NCBI GenBank assembly: GCA_020883125.1
Contig: JAHREW010000019.1
Coordinates: 20,808 to 84,807 of the forward strand
DNA length: 64,000 nucleotides
Direction of reading: 5' to 3'
Source of the DNA: Microcoleus sp. CAWBG506
Lineage (GTDB): Bacteria > Cyanobacteriota > Cyanobacteriia > Cyanobacteriales > Microcoleaceae
Below are positions 9,173-17,601 of this stretch, piece by piece (position 1 is the stretch's first letter; every line of letters begins with the position of its first letter). The position numbers were made by a program, and so were the translations under genes. A model generated the notes under the pieces. It saw nothing but the letters and a program-made list of their open reading frames with translations. It searched no databases and was not told the DNA's origin.

Positions 9173-10501
9173 ATGAGCAACCTTTCTAGAAGAAAATTCA
9201 TCATCACCGCCGGAGCAACAGCAGCCGGCACTCTCCTAGCCCACGGTTGCAGTTCCGGTTCCAGCACCAGCAATGGCACTGGCGGTCCCAGCCCCAGCGC
9301 TTCCTCTGGCACTCCCAGCCCAGCAGTTAGCATCAACCCCGCCGACGCCCCAGAAGTTACCGCAGCCAAGCTCGGATTCATTGCTCTAACTGATTCAGCA
9401 CCCTTAATTATTGCCCAAGAAAAAGGCTTATTTGCCAAGTACGGCATGAAAGACGTGCAAGTTACCAAACAAGCATCTTGGCCGGTCACGCGCGACAACT
9501 TAGAACTCGGTTCCGACAAAGGTGGCATTGACGGTGCCCACATTTTATCCCCCATGCCTTACCAGATGACATTGGGGACTATTACCAAAGGTAATCAGCC
9601 AGTGCCGATGAACATTCTGGCGCGGTTAAATACTAATGGTCAGGCAATTTCCGTCAGTAAAAAATACCTAGATTTAAAAGTAGGTACTGACAGTAAAGCC
9701 CTCAAAACGGCTCTCGCTAATCAAAAAGTTGCGATCACCTTTCCTGGAGGCACCCACGACTTGTGGATGCGTTATTGGTTAGCAGCCGGTGGAATCAATC
9801 CAGATACAGAGGTTTCTGTAATTCCTGTTCCACCACCGCAAATGGTAGCTAACATGAAATCCGGCAGTATGGAAGCCTTTTGTGTAGGCGAACCTTGGAA
9901 TGCTCAGCTAGTTGCTCAAAAGGTCGGATACACTGCTTTAGTCACCGGAGAACTTTGGAAAGATCACCCAGAAAAAGCCTTAGCTTTAAGAGCAGATTGG
10001 GTGACTAAAAATCCGAAAGCTGCGAAAGCAATTACCATGGCTGTCTTGGAAGCTCAACAGTGGTGCGACAAGGCTGAAAATAAAGACGAAATGTGTACAA
10101 TCATTTCCCAAGATAAGTGGTTGAAAGTGCCAGTTGCAGACATTATCGGTCGCGCCAAAGGTCAAATTGATTACGGTACTGGTAAAGTTGAACCAGCCAG
10201 CACCTTAGCGATGAAATTCTGGGCGGACAATGCTTCCTATCCCTACAAGAGTCACGATGCTTGGTTCATTACCGAAAATATTCGCTGGGGTTATATGCCA
10301 GCGACTACCGACATCAAAGCAACGGTTGATAAAGTTAACCGGGAGGATATTTGGAAAGCAGCGGCGACAGCAATTGGTGTGCCCGCAGCTCAAATTCCGG
10401 CTACCACTTCTCGCGGTGTGGAAACCTTCTTTGATGGTGTGAAATTTGACCCAGATAAGCCAGAAGAATATTTGAAGGCTCTGGCAATCAAGAAGGCATA
10501 A
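9173..10501 (+). CDS. nrtA: Nitrate/nitrite ABC transporter substrate-binding protein
   Basis: A 442-residue protein from the chosen ATG. An in-frame start at 9050 would add an unlikely N-terminus. It begins with a twin-arginine-like SRRKF, a hydrophobic stretch and a Cys near residue 25 in a lipobox-like context, then a Ser/Pro/Gly linker, as expected for a membrane-anchored periplasmic binding lipoprotein. The rest is a NrtA/CmpA/SsuA-type binding domain that starts at KLGFIALTDSAPL and includes the PPPQMVANMKSG segment. CmpA (bicarbonate) is a close relative. The position directly after nirA and before nrtB/nrtC decides for nitrate/nitrite. The 190-bp gap to nirA contains a small ACTATC/GATAGT dyad and two copies of a TCTCACACC motif. 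Confidence 0.93.
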   Translation: MSNLSRRKFIITAGATAAGTLLAHGCSSGSSTSNGTGGPSPSASSGTPSPAVSINPADAPEVTAAKLGFIALTDSAPLIIAQEKGLFAKYGMKDVQVTKQASWPVTRDNLELGSDKGGIDGAHILSPMPYQMTLGTITKGNQPVPMNILARLNTNGQAISVSKKYLDLKVGTDSKALKTALANQKVAITFPGGTHDLWMRYWLAAGGINPDTEVSVIPVPPPQMVANMKSGSMEAFCVGEPWNAQLVAQKVGYTALVTGELWKDHPEKALALRADWVTKNPKAAKAITMAVLEAQQWCDKAENKDEMCTIISQDKWLKVPVADIIGRAKGQIDYGTGKVEPASTLAMKFWADNASYPYKSHDAWFITENIRWGYMPATTDIKATVDKVNREDIWKAAATAIGVPAAQIPATTSRGVETFFDGVKFDPDKPEEYLKALAIKKA

Positions 10502-10623
10502 TTAGTTAGCCAATCTTGAATTGTGTGGGTGGGGTTTTGTAACTGAAACCTCTCCCATATACAAGGAAATCAATGCAAAGTATCTAGAAATAATCGATTA
10601 TTCACTATAATCAAAACAGAAAA

Positions 10624-11493
10624 ATGGCAACTAATCTCTCTGTTTCTAAAAGCAAAAATCCTGTAGATTTCATTCTGAATCAAGTTCAGAAAAATCGCAA
10701 AAAGATTATCCGTCCCCTAGTGGCGATCGCAGTTCTGCTGATAGTTTGGCAAATCCTCTGCCACGATGCCTCATCGTCGTTACCAGGCCCGATCAAAGCC
10801 GTCCAAGAAAGCTGGAATTTGATTATCAATCCTTTCTTTGACAACGGTGGCACCGACAAAGGCTTATTTTGGCAACTTGCAGCCAGCTTGCAACGGGTGG
10901 CGATCGGCTTTACTTTAGCAGCAGTTCTCGGCATTGGTTTAGGAATCCTCATCGGCACAAACTCCCTCATGTTCGATGCCTTAGACCCGCTGTTTCAAGT
11001 ATTCAGAACCATCCCGCCCCTGGCTTGGTTGCCGATCGCCCTGGCAGTATTTCAACAGTTCAATCCCTTTGAAGCACTGGGACTGAAAGCTAACGAAGTT
11101 TCAGCACTTTTCGTAATTTTAATTACAGCAATTTGGCCGATTTTAATTAACACTACAGTAGGGGTTCAACAAATCCCCCAAGACTACAGAAACGTGGCCC
11201 GCGTGTTGCGTTTGCCTAACAAAAAATACTTCTGGAAAATCTTGCTTCCGTCTTCAGTTCCTTACATATTCACTGGCTTGAGAATCGGTATTGGTTTGTC
11301 TTGGCTGGCGATTGTAGCTGCGGAAATGTTAGTCGGCGGCGTTGGCATCGGCTTCTTCATCTGGGATGCTTACAACAGTTCTCGACTCAGCGCGGTGATT
11401 CTGGCTGTGCTTTATGTGGGAATTGTCGGTTTGATTCTCGACAGAATTGTAGGTTTCATCGCATCCAAAGTTGTTCCTGAAGAACAGAAATAG
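10624..11493 (+). CDS. nrtB: Nitrate ABC transporter permease
   Basis: A 289-residue inner-membrane permease of the NrtB/SsuC/TauC class with about six membrane segments. The binding-protein-dependent transport loop lies around residues 185-215 (a basic N-VARVLRLPNKKYFWKI stretch) and would contact the ATPases NrtC and NrtD. Spacing of 122 bp after nrtA and 142 bp before nrtC keeps it in the nitrate operon. The length is normal for the family. Confidence 0.93.
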   Translation: MATNLSVSKSKNPVDFILNQVQKNRKKIIRPLVAIAVLLIVWQILCHDASSSLPGPIKAVQESWNLIINPFFDNGGTDKGLFWQLAASLQRVAIGFTLAAVLGIGLGILIGTNSLMFDALDPLFQVFRTIPPLAWLPIALAVFQQFNPFEALGLKANEVSALFVILITAIWPILINTTVGVQQIPQDYRNVARVLRLPNKKYFWKILLPSSVPYIFTGLRIGIGLSWLAIVAAEMLVGGVGIGFFIWDAYNSSRLSAVILAVLYVGIVGLILDRIVGFIASKVVPEEQK

Positions 11494-11499
11494 AATTTG

Positions 11500-11602
11500 G
11501 AAATGGGGAATGGGGAATGGGGCATTGTTAGCTGTTAACTGTTAACTAATGCCCAAGGCCCAAGGCCCAATTACCAATTACCAATTACCAATTAATAATT
11601 AG
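11500..11602 (+). repeat. Heptamer short tandem repeats between nrtB and nrtC
   Basis: A mixture of short tandem units (GGGGAAT, TGTTAAC, CAAGGCC, ATTACCA). These are the STRR class of degenerate heptamers common between genes of filamentous cyanobacteria. Confidence 0.7.
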
Positions 11603-11635
11603 CATCTTCCACGTAAAAATTACCCTAAAAAAATC

Positions 11636-13687
11636 ATGTCAGTATTTGTTGAAGTAGACCACGTAGACCGCGTATTTAATTTGCCAAATGGTGAGACATA
11701 TATCGCGCTCAAAAACATTGAACTAAAAATTAAAAAAGGAGAATTTATCTCCTTGATCGGACACTCCGGTTGCGGCAAATCGACACTATTAAATATCATC
11801 GCTGGACTCGATCAAGCAACTCAGGGGGGGATTACTCTAGAAGGGCGCGAAGTCCGCGAGCCTGGCCCCGATCGCATGGTAGTGTTTCAAAATTACTCCC
11901 TGCTACCTTGGCTGACAGTCCGCGAAAATATTGCTCTAGCCGTGGATGAAATCTATAGAGAGATATCTAAAGAAGACCGAGATTTAATTATCGAACACCA
12001 CATCGCCTTAGTCGGACTGCGACACGCCGCCCACAAACGTCCAAGTGAAATTTCTGGGGGGATGAAACAACGAGTGGCGATCGGCCGCGCCCTCGCGATC
12101 CGCCCCAAATTGCTGTTGCTAGACGAACCCTTCGGCGCATTGGATGCTTTAACTCGTGGCGGTTTGCAAGACCAGTTGATGAAAATTTGCGAAGAAAGCA
12201 AAGTAACTGGGGTTATGGTAACGCACGACGTTGACGAGGCCTTGCTGCTGAGCGATCGCATCGTGATGCTAACCAACGGGCCCGAAGCGCAAATCGGGCA
12301 AATTCTCGAAGTCAACATTCCCCGCCCCCGCAAGCGCATGGAAGTAGTCAACCACCCCAGTTACTACGCCCTGCGTGGCGAAATGGTTTACTTCCTCAAC
12401 CAACAAAAACGAGTCAAACAGCGTCGCGCAGCCCAACAAAAATCAGCACAACAACAAGCCCCAGCGGTAGTAGTGTCCCGCAACGGCTTGGAAAAAGTCA
12501 ACCTCGATATCGGCTTTATTCCCCTCACCGACTGCGCCCCCTTAATAGTAGCCAAAGAAAAAGGATTCTTCAAAGCCCACGGTTTGGAAGAAGTCACCCT
12601 CAGCCGGGAACCTAGCTGGAAAGAAATCGCTAAAGGAGTCGCCCAAGGACGGCTGGACGCGGCCCAAATGGTGGCAGGAATGCCTATCTCCATGCTGCTA
12701 GGCTTAGAGGGCGAAGTGCCAGTCCCAGTCTGTAGCGCCTTAACCTTGTCCCGCAACGGCAATGCCATAGTCCTAGGCAAAAACCTTTACAATCAAGGCA
12801 TTCGGACCTTGGAAGATCTCAAAGCCTCGATCGACAGTACCCCCGACAAAGCTCACACGTTGGGCATGGTATACTCTGCCTCGATGCACAATCTGCTGTT
12901 CCGTTACTGGCTGGCGGCTGGTGGGATTGACCCTGACCTTGATGTCGGCTTAACCGTCATTCCGCCCCCACAGATGGTAGCCAGTTTAAAAGCAGGTAAC
13001 ATCGACGGTTATTGTTCAGGAGACCCATGGAACTCCCGTGCAGTCAACGACGGTATCGGTTTTGTGATCGCCCGTTCCTTGGACATTATGCCAGGACACA
13101 TCGAAAAAGTCCTGGGTGTTCGCGAAGATTGGGCTCAGAAATATCCGAAAACTCACGTCGCCCTGGTCAAAGCCCTTTTGGAAGCCTGCGACTACTGCGA
13201 CGATCGCCGCAACCGCCCAGAAATTTTAGAATTGATTTGCCGAGAAGAATATATCGGTGTTGACGCCAAAGATGTGCGTCCGGGCTTCCTAGACCCTTAC
13301 AATAACGGTACGACGACAAAACCGGAAATGGTTTACAACTTCAATCAGTTCTACGTTGACAAAACCAATTTTCCCGATCGCCTGGAAATGCTCTGGGTGA
13401 CGGCGCAAATGGCCAGGTGGGGAATGATTCCATTCCCGAAAAACTGGGTAGAAGTAGTCGATCGAGTTTTGCGCCCGGATGTTTTTGGTCAAGCAGTCAG
13501 AGAATTAGGTTTGCCAGATGTGGGTCGCGATCGTCGTAGCATTGAACTATTTGATGGTAGTGTATTTAATCTAGACGACCCGATTGAGTATCTAGAAAAC
13601 GTCAAAATCAAGCGTAACGTCCGGATTGAAGAAATCTTAATTGAACCCGTAGGCAGTCAGTGTTCAACCAAACTGCCCGCAGCATAA
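11636..13687 (+). CDS. nrtC: Nitrate ABC transporter ATPase fused to NrtA-like regulatory domain
   Basis: A 683-residue protein. Residues 1-255 are an ABC ATPase: Walker A GHSGCGKST at about 42-50, signature SGGMKQR, Walker B LLLLDEPFG, and an H-loop His in VTHDVDEA. From about residue 285 to the end is an NrtA-like binding domain (IGFIPLTDCAPLIVAKEKG, PPPQMVASLKAG). In the family this domain binds nitrate/nitrite in the cytoplasm and mediates ammonium-promoted inhibition of uptake. The length is normal for NrtC. Confidence 0.94.
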   Translation: MSVFVEVDHVDRVFNLPNGETYIALKNIELKIKKGEFISLIGHSGCGKSTLLNIIAGLDQATQGGITLEGREVREPGPDRMVVFQNYSLLPWLTVRENIALAVDEIYREISKEDRDLIIEHHIALVGLRHAAHKRPSEISGGMKQRVAIGRALAIRPKLLLLDEPFGALDALTRGGLQDQLMKICEESKVTGVMVTHDVDEALLLSDRIVMLTNGPEAQIGQILEVNIPRPRKRMEVVNHPSYYALRGEMVYFLNQQKRVKQRRAAQQKSAQQQAPAVVVSRNGLEKVNLDIGFIPLTDCAPLIVAKEKGFFKAHGLEEVTLSREPSWKEIAKGVAQGRLDAAQMVAGMPISMLLGLEGEVPVPVCSALTLSRNGNAIVLGKNLYNQGIRTLEDLKASIDSTPDKAHTLGMVYSASMHNLLFRYWLAAGGIDPDLDVGLTVIPPPQMVASLKAGNIDGYCSGDPWNSRAVNDGIGFVIARSLDIMPGHIEKVLGVREDWAQKYPKTHVALVKALLEACDYCDDRRNRPEILELICREEYIGVDAKDVRPGFLDPYNNGTTTKPEMVYNFNQFYVDKTNFPDRLEMLWVTAQMARWGMIPFPKNWVEVVDRVLRPDVFGQAVRELGLPDVGRDRRSIELFDGSVFNLDDPIEYLENVKIKRNVRIEEILIEPVGSQCSTKLPAA

Positions 13688-13689
13688 TC

Positions 13690-13885
13690 AGGAAGTCATT
13701 AGTCAGTAGTCAGTAGTCAGTAGTCAGTAGTCATTAGTCAGTAGTCAGTAGTCATTAGTCAGTAGTCAGTAGTCAGTAGTCAGTAGTCATTAGTCAGTAG
13801 TCATTAGTCAGTAGTCATTAGTCATTAGTCAGTAGTCATTAGTCATTAGTCAGTAGTCAGTAGTCATTAGTCATTAGTCATTTGT
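13690..13885 (+). repeat. STRR heptamer array (AGTCAGT/AGTCATT)
   Basis: Nearly 200 bp of head-to-tail 7-bp units alternating AGTCAGT and AGTCATT. It fills most of the 282-bp gap between nrtC and nrtD. There are no spacers, so it is not a CRISPR array. Confidence 0.92.
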
Positions 13886-13969
13886 TATTTGTTACCGATG
13901 CTATAAAGGCCCGATGCCCATTCCAATTCTTCAACTTAAAACTCGTGCACTATTTTCATCCCATTTCTT

Positions 13970-15874
13970 ATGCCTAATCCAGAAAACCCTAGCCCCAATT
14001 CTGAAAATATGCAAACTTACGAAAATCAAAAAACAACTAATAAAGCGAGCAACGGCAAAACCTCGACAGCATTTTTGTCCATTAAAGACGTATCAAAAGT
14101 CTACCAAACTCCCACAGGCCCTGCCGTAATTCTCGACGGTGTAGACCTCCAGATTAATGAAGGCGAATTTATTTGCTTGATCGGTCACTCCGGCTGCGGC
14201 AAATCTACTTTACTCAACATGATCGCCGGATTCAACGGGCCCACAGAAGGAGAGATTGCACTCGAAGGTGCGCGGATTACTGAACCTGGACCCGATCGCA
14301 TGGTAGTGTTTCAAAACTACTCGCTGCTACCTTGGCTGACTGCTACTGAAAACATCCACCTCGGCGTTGAAACTGTTTACGCCGAAAAGTCCCCAGAGGA
14401 ACACAACACGATCGTTCAGCAACACCTAGAATTGGTGGGACTTACCGAAGCTAGCAACAAAAGACCAGGCCAGTTGTCTGGGGGGATGAAACAAAGAGTT
14501 GCGATCGCCCGCGCCCTAGCTACTCGCCCCAAACTGTTGATTTTAGACGAACCCTTCGGAGCTCTAGACCCGATTACGCGGGAAGAGTTGCAAGAAGAAT
14601 TGCTCAAAATTTGGCGGGAGTACAAAATTACCGTCATCATGATTACCCACGATATTGATGAAGCTTTGTTTTTGGCCGATCGCATCGTGATGATGACCAA
14701 CGGCCCGGCGGCTAAAATCGGCGAAGATATGCACATTCCCTTTAGCCGTCCCCGCAACCGCACGCGGATCATGGAAGATCCGAAATACTACGAACTGCGG
14801 AACTTTGCTTTAGAGTTCTTGTTCTCCCGCTACGCCCACACAGAAGGCGAAGAAGAAACCGAAACCGCCCTCCCACCCTTGCCAGAATCAGCCCTCAGAC
14901 CCGCCGCTGTTCCGCAGGAAAAGCCCAGAACCAACTTCGCGCCAGCAGAATTTGTCCCTCACGCTTCGGAACCCTCAGAAGCATCACGAATCAAAGGCGC
15001 TGTACTAGGAGTGTCTTGGTTATTCGCGATGAGTATTTTAGCTGCTGTCAATATGTCTCATGTTGCTAGTCAGCAAAAACAAAAATTAGCAGAACCAGCA
15101 ACGAGTGCGCCGGCGGCTGCGGTAATTAGTTCTCCTCCCACTCCGGCTGCACCAATTGCTGCTGCGAGCACTGCACCAATTGCTGCTGCGACTACTGCAC
15201 CGAGTGCTGCTACGACTACTGCACCAATTGCTGCTACGACTACTGCACCAATTGCTGCTACGACCACTGCACCGAGTGCTGCTACGACTACTGCACCAAT
15301 TGCTGCTGCGACCACTGCACCGAGTGCTGCTGCGACCACTGCACCAATTGCTGCTGCGAGCACTGCACCAATTGCTGCTACGACTACTGCGCTGAGTGCT
15401 GCTGCGACCACTGCACCCACGGCTGCTAAGACTACTGCACCGAGTGCTGCTGGGACCACTGCACCGAGTGCTGCTGCGACCACTGCACCGAGTGCTGCTG
15501 GGACTACTGCACCCACGGCTGCTAAGACTACTGCACCGAGTGCTGCTGGGACCACCAGCCCTACCTCACAGATTGCTGACAAAGCGCAACTCGATGCGAT
15601 CGGACAGCAGTTATATGCACAAATTGACCAAAATTGGAGCACAACTCCCACCTTTACTGAAAGTTTGACTTATCGAGTCAAAGTGAAGCAAAACGGGGAA
15701 ATAGTGCAGTTCGAGCCTACCAATAAAGCAGCTAAAGATTTCGTCCAAGAAACTCCTCTGCCAGTTTTGCAAATTCCGGGCGGTGCCCCAGCAGGTGCTG
15801 AAAAAACTGCTGAATTTCAAGTAACTTTTAGCCCCAGCAATGGCGGCAAATTAGAAGTTAAAACTGGCAAATAG
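13970..15874 (+). CDS. nrtD: NrtD ATPase with novel membrane/repeat/C-terminal extension
   Basis: Residues 1-285 are a normal NrtD-type ABC ATPase (GHSGCGKST, SGGMKQR, LLILDEPFG, ITHDIDEA). NrtD proteins usually end near 270-290 residues; this one has 634. The extra part holds an acidic/Pro linker, one hydrophobic helix at about 342-365 (KGAVLGVSWLFAMSILAAV), about 17 copies of an Ala/Thr/Pro octapeptide of the APxAAxTT type (about 397-532), and a globular tail of about 100 residues (YAQIDQNW, then beta-rich YRVKVKQNGEIVQFEP) that looks TonB-C-like. With a cytoplasmic ATPase and a single helix, the repeat and tail should lie in the periplasm. The frame is open throughout. Function of the tail is unknown; sensing or anchoring near NrtA is inference. 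Confidence 0.88.
   Translation: MPNPENPSPNSENMQTYENQKTTNKASNGKTSTAFLSIKDVSKVYQTPTGPAVILDGVDLQINEGEFICLIGHSGCGKSTLLNMIAGFNGPTEGEIALEGARITEPGPDRMVVFQNYSLLPWLTATENIHLGVETVYAEKSPEEHNTIVQQHLELVGLTEASNKRPGQLSGGMKQRVAIARALATRPKLLILDEPFGALDPITREELQEELLKIWREYKITVIMITHDIDEALFLADRIVMMTNGPAAKIGEDMHIPFSRPRNRTRIMEDPKYYELRNFALEFLFSRYAHTEGEEETETALPPLPESALRPAAVPQEKPRTNFAPAEFVPHASEPSEASRIKGAVLGVSWLFAMSILAAVNMSHVASQQKQKLAEPATSAPAAAVISSPPTPAAPIAAASTAPIAAATTAPSAATTTAPIAATTTAPIAATTTAPSAATTTAPIAAATTAPSAAATTAPIAAASTAPIAATTTALSAAATTAPTAAKTTAPSAAGTTAPSAAATTAPSAAGTTAPTAAKTTAPSAAGTTSPTSQIADKAQLDAIGQQLYAQIDQNWSTTPTFTESLTYRVKVKQNGEIVQFEPTNKAAKDFVQETPLPVLQIPGGAPAGAEKTAEFQVTFSPSNGGKLEVKTGK
15156..15563 (+). repeat. 24-bp coding tandem repeat in nrtD
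   Basis: About 17 head-to-tail 24-bp units encode the Ala-Pro-x-Ala-Ala-x-Thr-Thr octapeptide. Units are near identical, so copy number probably varies between strains by slippage. Confidence 0.88.
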
Positions 15875-15881
15875 CTAATTG

Positions 15882-15920
15882 GTACGATCGACCGGGTTTT
15901 TTGCATTCCATCGATCGTAC
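15882..15920 (+). terminator. Inverted repeat after nrtD
   Basis: A perfect 10-bp inverted repeat (GTACGATCGA / TCGATCGTAC) separated by 19 bp that include a T6 run in the loop. It lies 8 bp after the nrtD stop and may end or process the nrt transcript. Confidence 0.4.
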
Positions 15921-16113
15921 TCTATCTCTGGTAGCGGCTGATTGCTAGTAATATCGAATTATAGGGTGCGTCAGGTAAGTTTTTTGAATAATTTTTATGG
16001 GTATTATAAAACTTTATTAAGTTTGTAAGCAGTAGTAAGCAATGGTAGTATCATATAGTCAGAAGGGTCAACAAGCGAGAATTATGGCGAGGGTTAAAAA
16101 ATGGAGATGCTGA

Positions 16114-17457
16114 ATGCAACTAGCAGAGAGACACATCATTAAATCCACAGAACATCGTTTTGTTGAAATAGACGGATTAGCCTTTAAATCCAAAAATCTC
16201 TACAATGCCGCTAACTACGTGATTCGTCAAAGTTTTGTCTATGGATGGGGTTATATAAATTACAACGAAATGAATCGTTTGATGAAATCTCATCCAGCAT
16301 ACAAGGAATTACCAGCCAAGGTAAGTCAACAAATATTAATGATATTAGACAAGAATTGGAAGTCTTTTTTTGAAGCAGTCAAGGCTTACAAAATAGACTC
16401 CACTAGATTCACAGGCCGCCCGAAATTACCGAAGTATAAAGATAAAGTCAAGGGTCGGAATATTCTCGTCTATACAATTCAGGCGATTAGTAGCAAGGAA
16501 CTAAAGAAAGGAATTATCAAGCTGTCGGGTACTAATATTTTAATTAAAACCAAAATCAAACCAGAGCGAATTTGTCAAATTAGATTGGTGCCCAAATGCG
16601 ATTCCTATATAATTGAGGTGATTTACAATGCCTGTACTGAGCCGGAGTCCACCCTTGAGCTTGATGAAAACCCCAAAGCATTAGTAGCTAGTATCGACTT
16701 AGGGCTGAATAATTTAGTGGCGTTAACTTCAAATCAGCCGGGATTTGTCCCTTTACTGATTAACGGGCGACCACTGAAATCGATTAATCAATTCTACAAC
16801 AAGCGTAAGGCACGACTACAATCTCAGTTAAAAGGTCTGCGTAAAACTTCATCACGGATTCAGCGTTTAACCCGTTGTCGCCATCAAAAAGTCGATAATT
16901 ACTTGCACTCTGCTAGTCGGTATATCATCAATGTTCTCGGCTCACAAAATATCGGGACGCTAGTAATTGGCAAAAATGCACAATGGAAAGACGAGCTTGA
17001 TTTAGGAAGGAAAACTAATCAAAACTTTGTAAACATTCCTCATGCTAGACTAATTGAAATGTTGAAGTACAAAGCTGAATTGATGGGAATAAAGGTAATA
17101 GAACAAGAAGAATCCTATACTTCCCAATCCAACTTCCTGAATTTAGATCCAATTCCTGTGTACGGGAATATAGGAAGCTTCGATGTCACATTTAGTGGTC
17201 AGCGAATTAAGAGAGGATTGTACAGAACATCGTCGGGTAGATTGATTAACGCCGATGTTAACGGGTCTTATAATATATTGAGAAAAGCAATCCCAAATGC
17301 TGTTAGCGATGGGATAGGTCGTGGGCGTAGTTCAGCCGAGGCGGGTCAATCCGCTCGAAGTAAAAGCGAAGGGGGAGGGACTCCATGCCTCCTTAGTCAT
17401 GTCATAGATGACTATACTTTTACCAGCTATGAAACTGATGCACCTTACCAAGGGTGA
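16114..17457 (+). CDS. Solo TnpB-family (IS200/IS605 OrfB) nuclease
   Basis: A 447-residue RNA-guided nuclease/transposon-associated protein. The RuvC residues are present: Asp195 (ASIDLGLNN), Glu332 or Glu333 (VIEQEESYTSQ) and Asp381 (NADVNGSYN). The zinc ribbon normally found between the last two is missing: no CxxC pairs occur at 334-380, and the sequence is the FLNLDPIPVYG ... IKRGLY variant seen in a subset of cyanobacterial OrfB proteins. No tnpA is adjacent. The gene sits between nrtD and narB, inside what is otherwise one nitrate cluster. The C-terminal tail (about 395-447, GRGRSSAEAGQSARSKSEGG) probably overlaps the element's right-end RNA. Confidence 0.87.
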   Translation: MQLAERHIIKSTEHRFVEIDGLAFKSKNLYNAANYVIRQSFVYGWGYINYNEMNRLMKSHPAYKELPAKVSQQILMILDKNWKSFFEAVKAYKIDSTRFTGRPKLPKYKDKVKGRNILVYTIQAISSKELKKGIIKLSGTNILIKTKIKPERICQIRLVPKCDSYIIEVIYNACTEPESTLELDENPKALVASIDLGLNNLVALTSNQPGFVPLLINGRPLKSINQFYNKRKARLQSQLKGLRKTSSRIQRLTRCRHQKVDNYLHSASRYIINVLGSQNIGTLVIGKNAQWKDELDLGRKTNQNFVNIPHARLIEMLKYKAELMGIKVIEQEESYTSQSNFLNLDPIPVYGNIGSFDVTFSGQRIKRGLYRTSSGRLINADVNGSYNILRKAIPNAVSDGIGRGRSSAEAGQSARSKSEGGGTPCLLSHVIDDYTFTSYETDAPYQG

Positions 17458-17458
17458 C

Positions 17459-17520
17459 AATTGCGTCCAGGAATAACCAAGTATTCCTGCTGAAAAAAAA
17501 GTAATATTTGATACGCAATT
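17459..17520 (+). repeat. Hairpins at candidate right end of TnpB element
   Basis: An 8-bp inverted repeat AATTGCGT (17459-17466) / ACGCAATT (17513-17520) flanks an internal AGGAATA / TATTCCT stem. It lies just after the tnpB stop, as expected for the structured right end of an IS200/IS605-type element. The exact boundary cannot be fixed without an empty site. Confidence 0.45.
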
Positions 17521-17548
17521 TGCAGTAATCCTTGCTTGCTACTATAAT
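17501..17548 (+). promoter_or_regulatory. Candidate NtcA promoter for narB
   Basis: A perfect GTA-N8-TAC at 17501-17514. TAN3T-type -10 candidates follow as TACTAT (17540-17545) and TATAAT (17543-17548). The spacing of 25-28 bp is a little longer than the usual 20-24, so activation may be weaker. It lies 87 bp upstream of narB and downstream of tnpB. Confidence 0.6.
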
Positions 17549-17601
17549 TAGCTGTTATCAATTACCTACTAGCTTAAAAACAAGCATCTATAAATTAGCA
17601 G

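Noticed and set aside
13690..13885. Possible CRISPR array (regular short repeats)
   Set aside because: Units are 7 bp and contiguous with no unique spacers; a cyanobacterial STRR array.
15070..15651. 193-residue Ala/Val-rich minus-strand frame
   Set aside because: Antisense shadow of the nrtD octapeptide repeat; composition is forced by the repeat.
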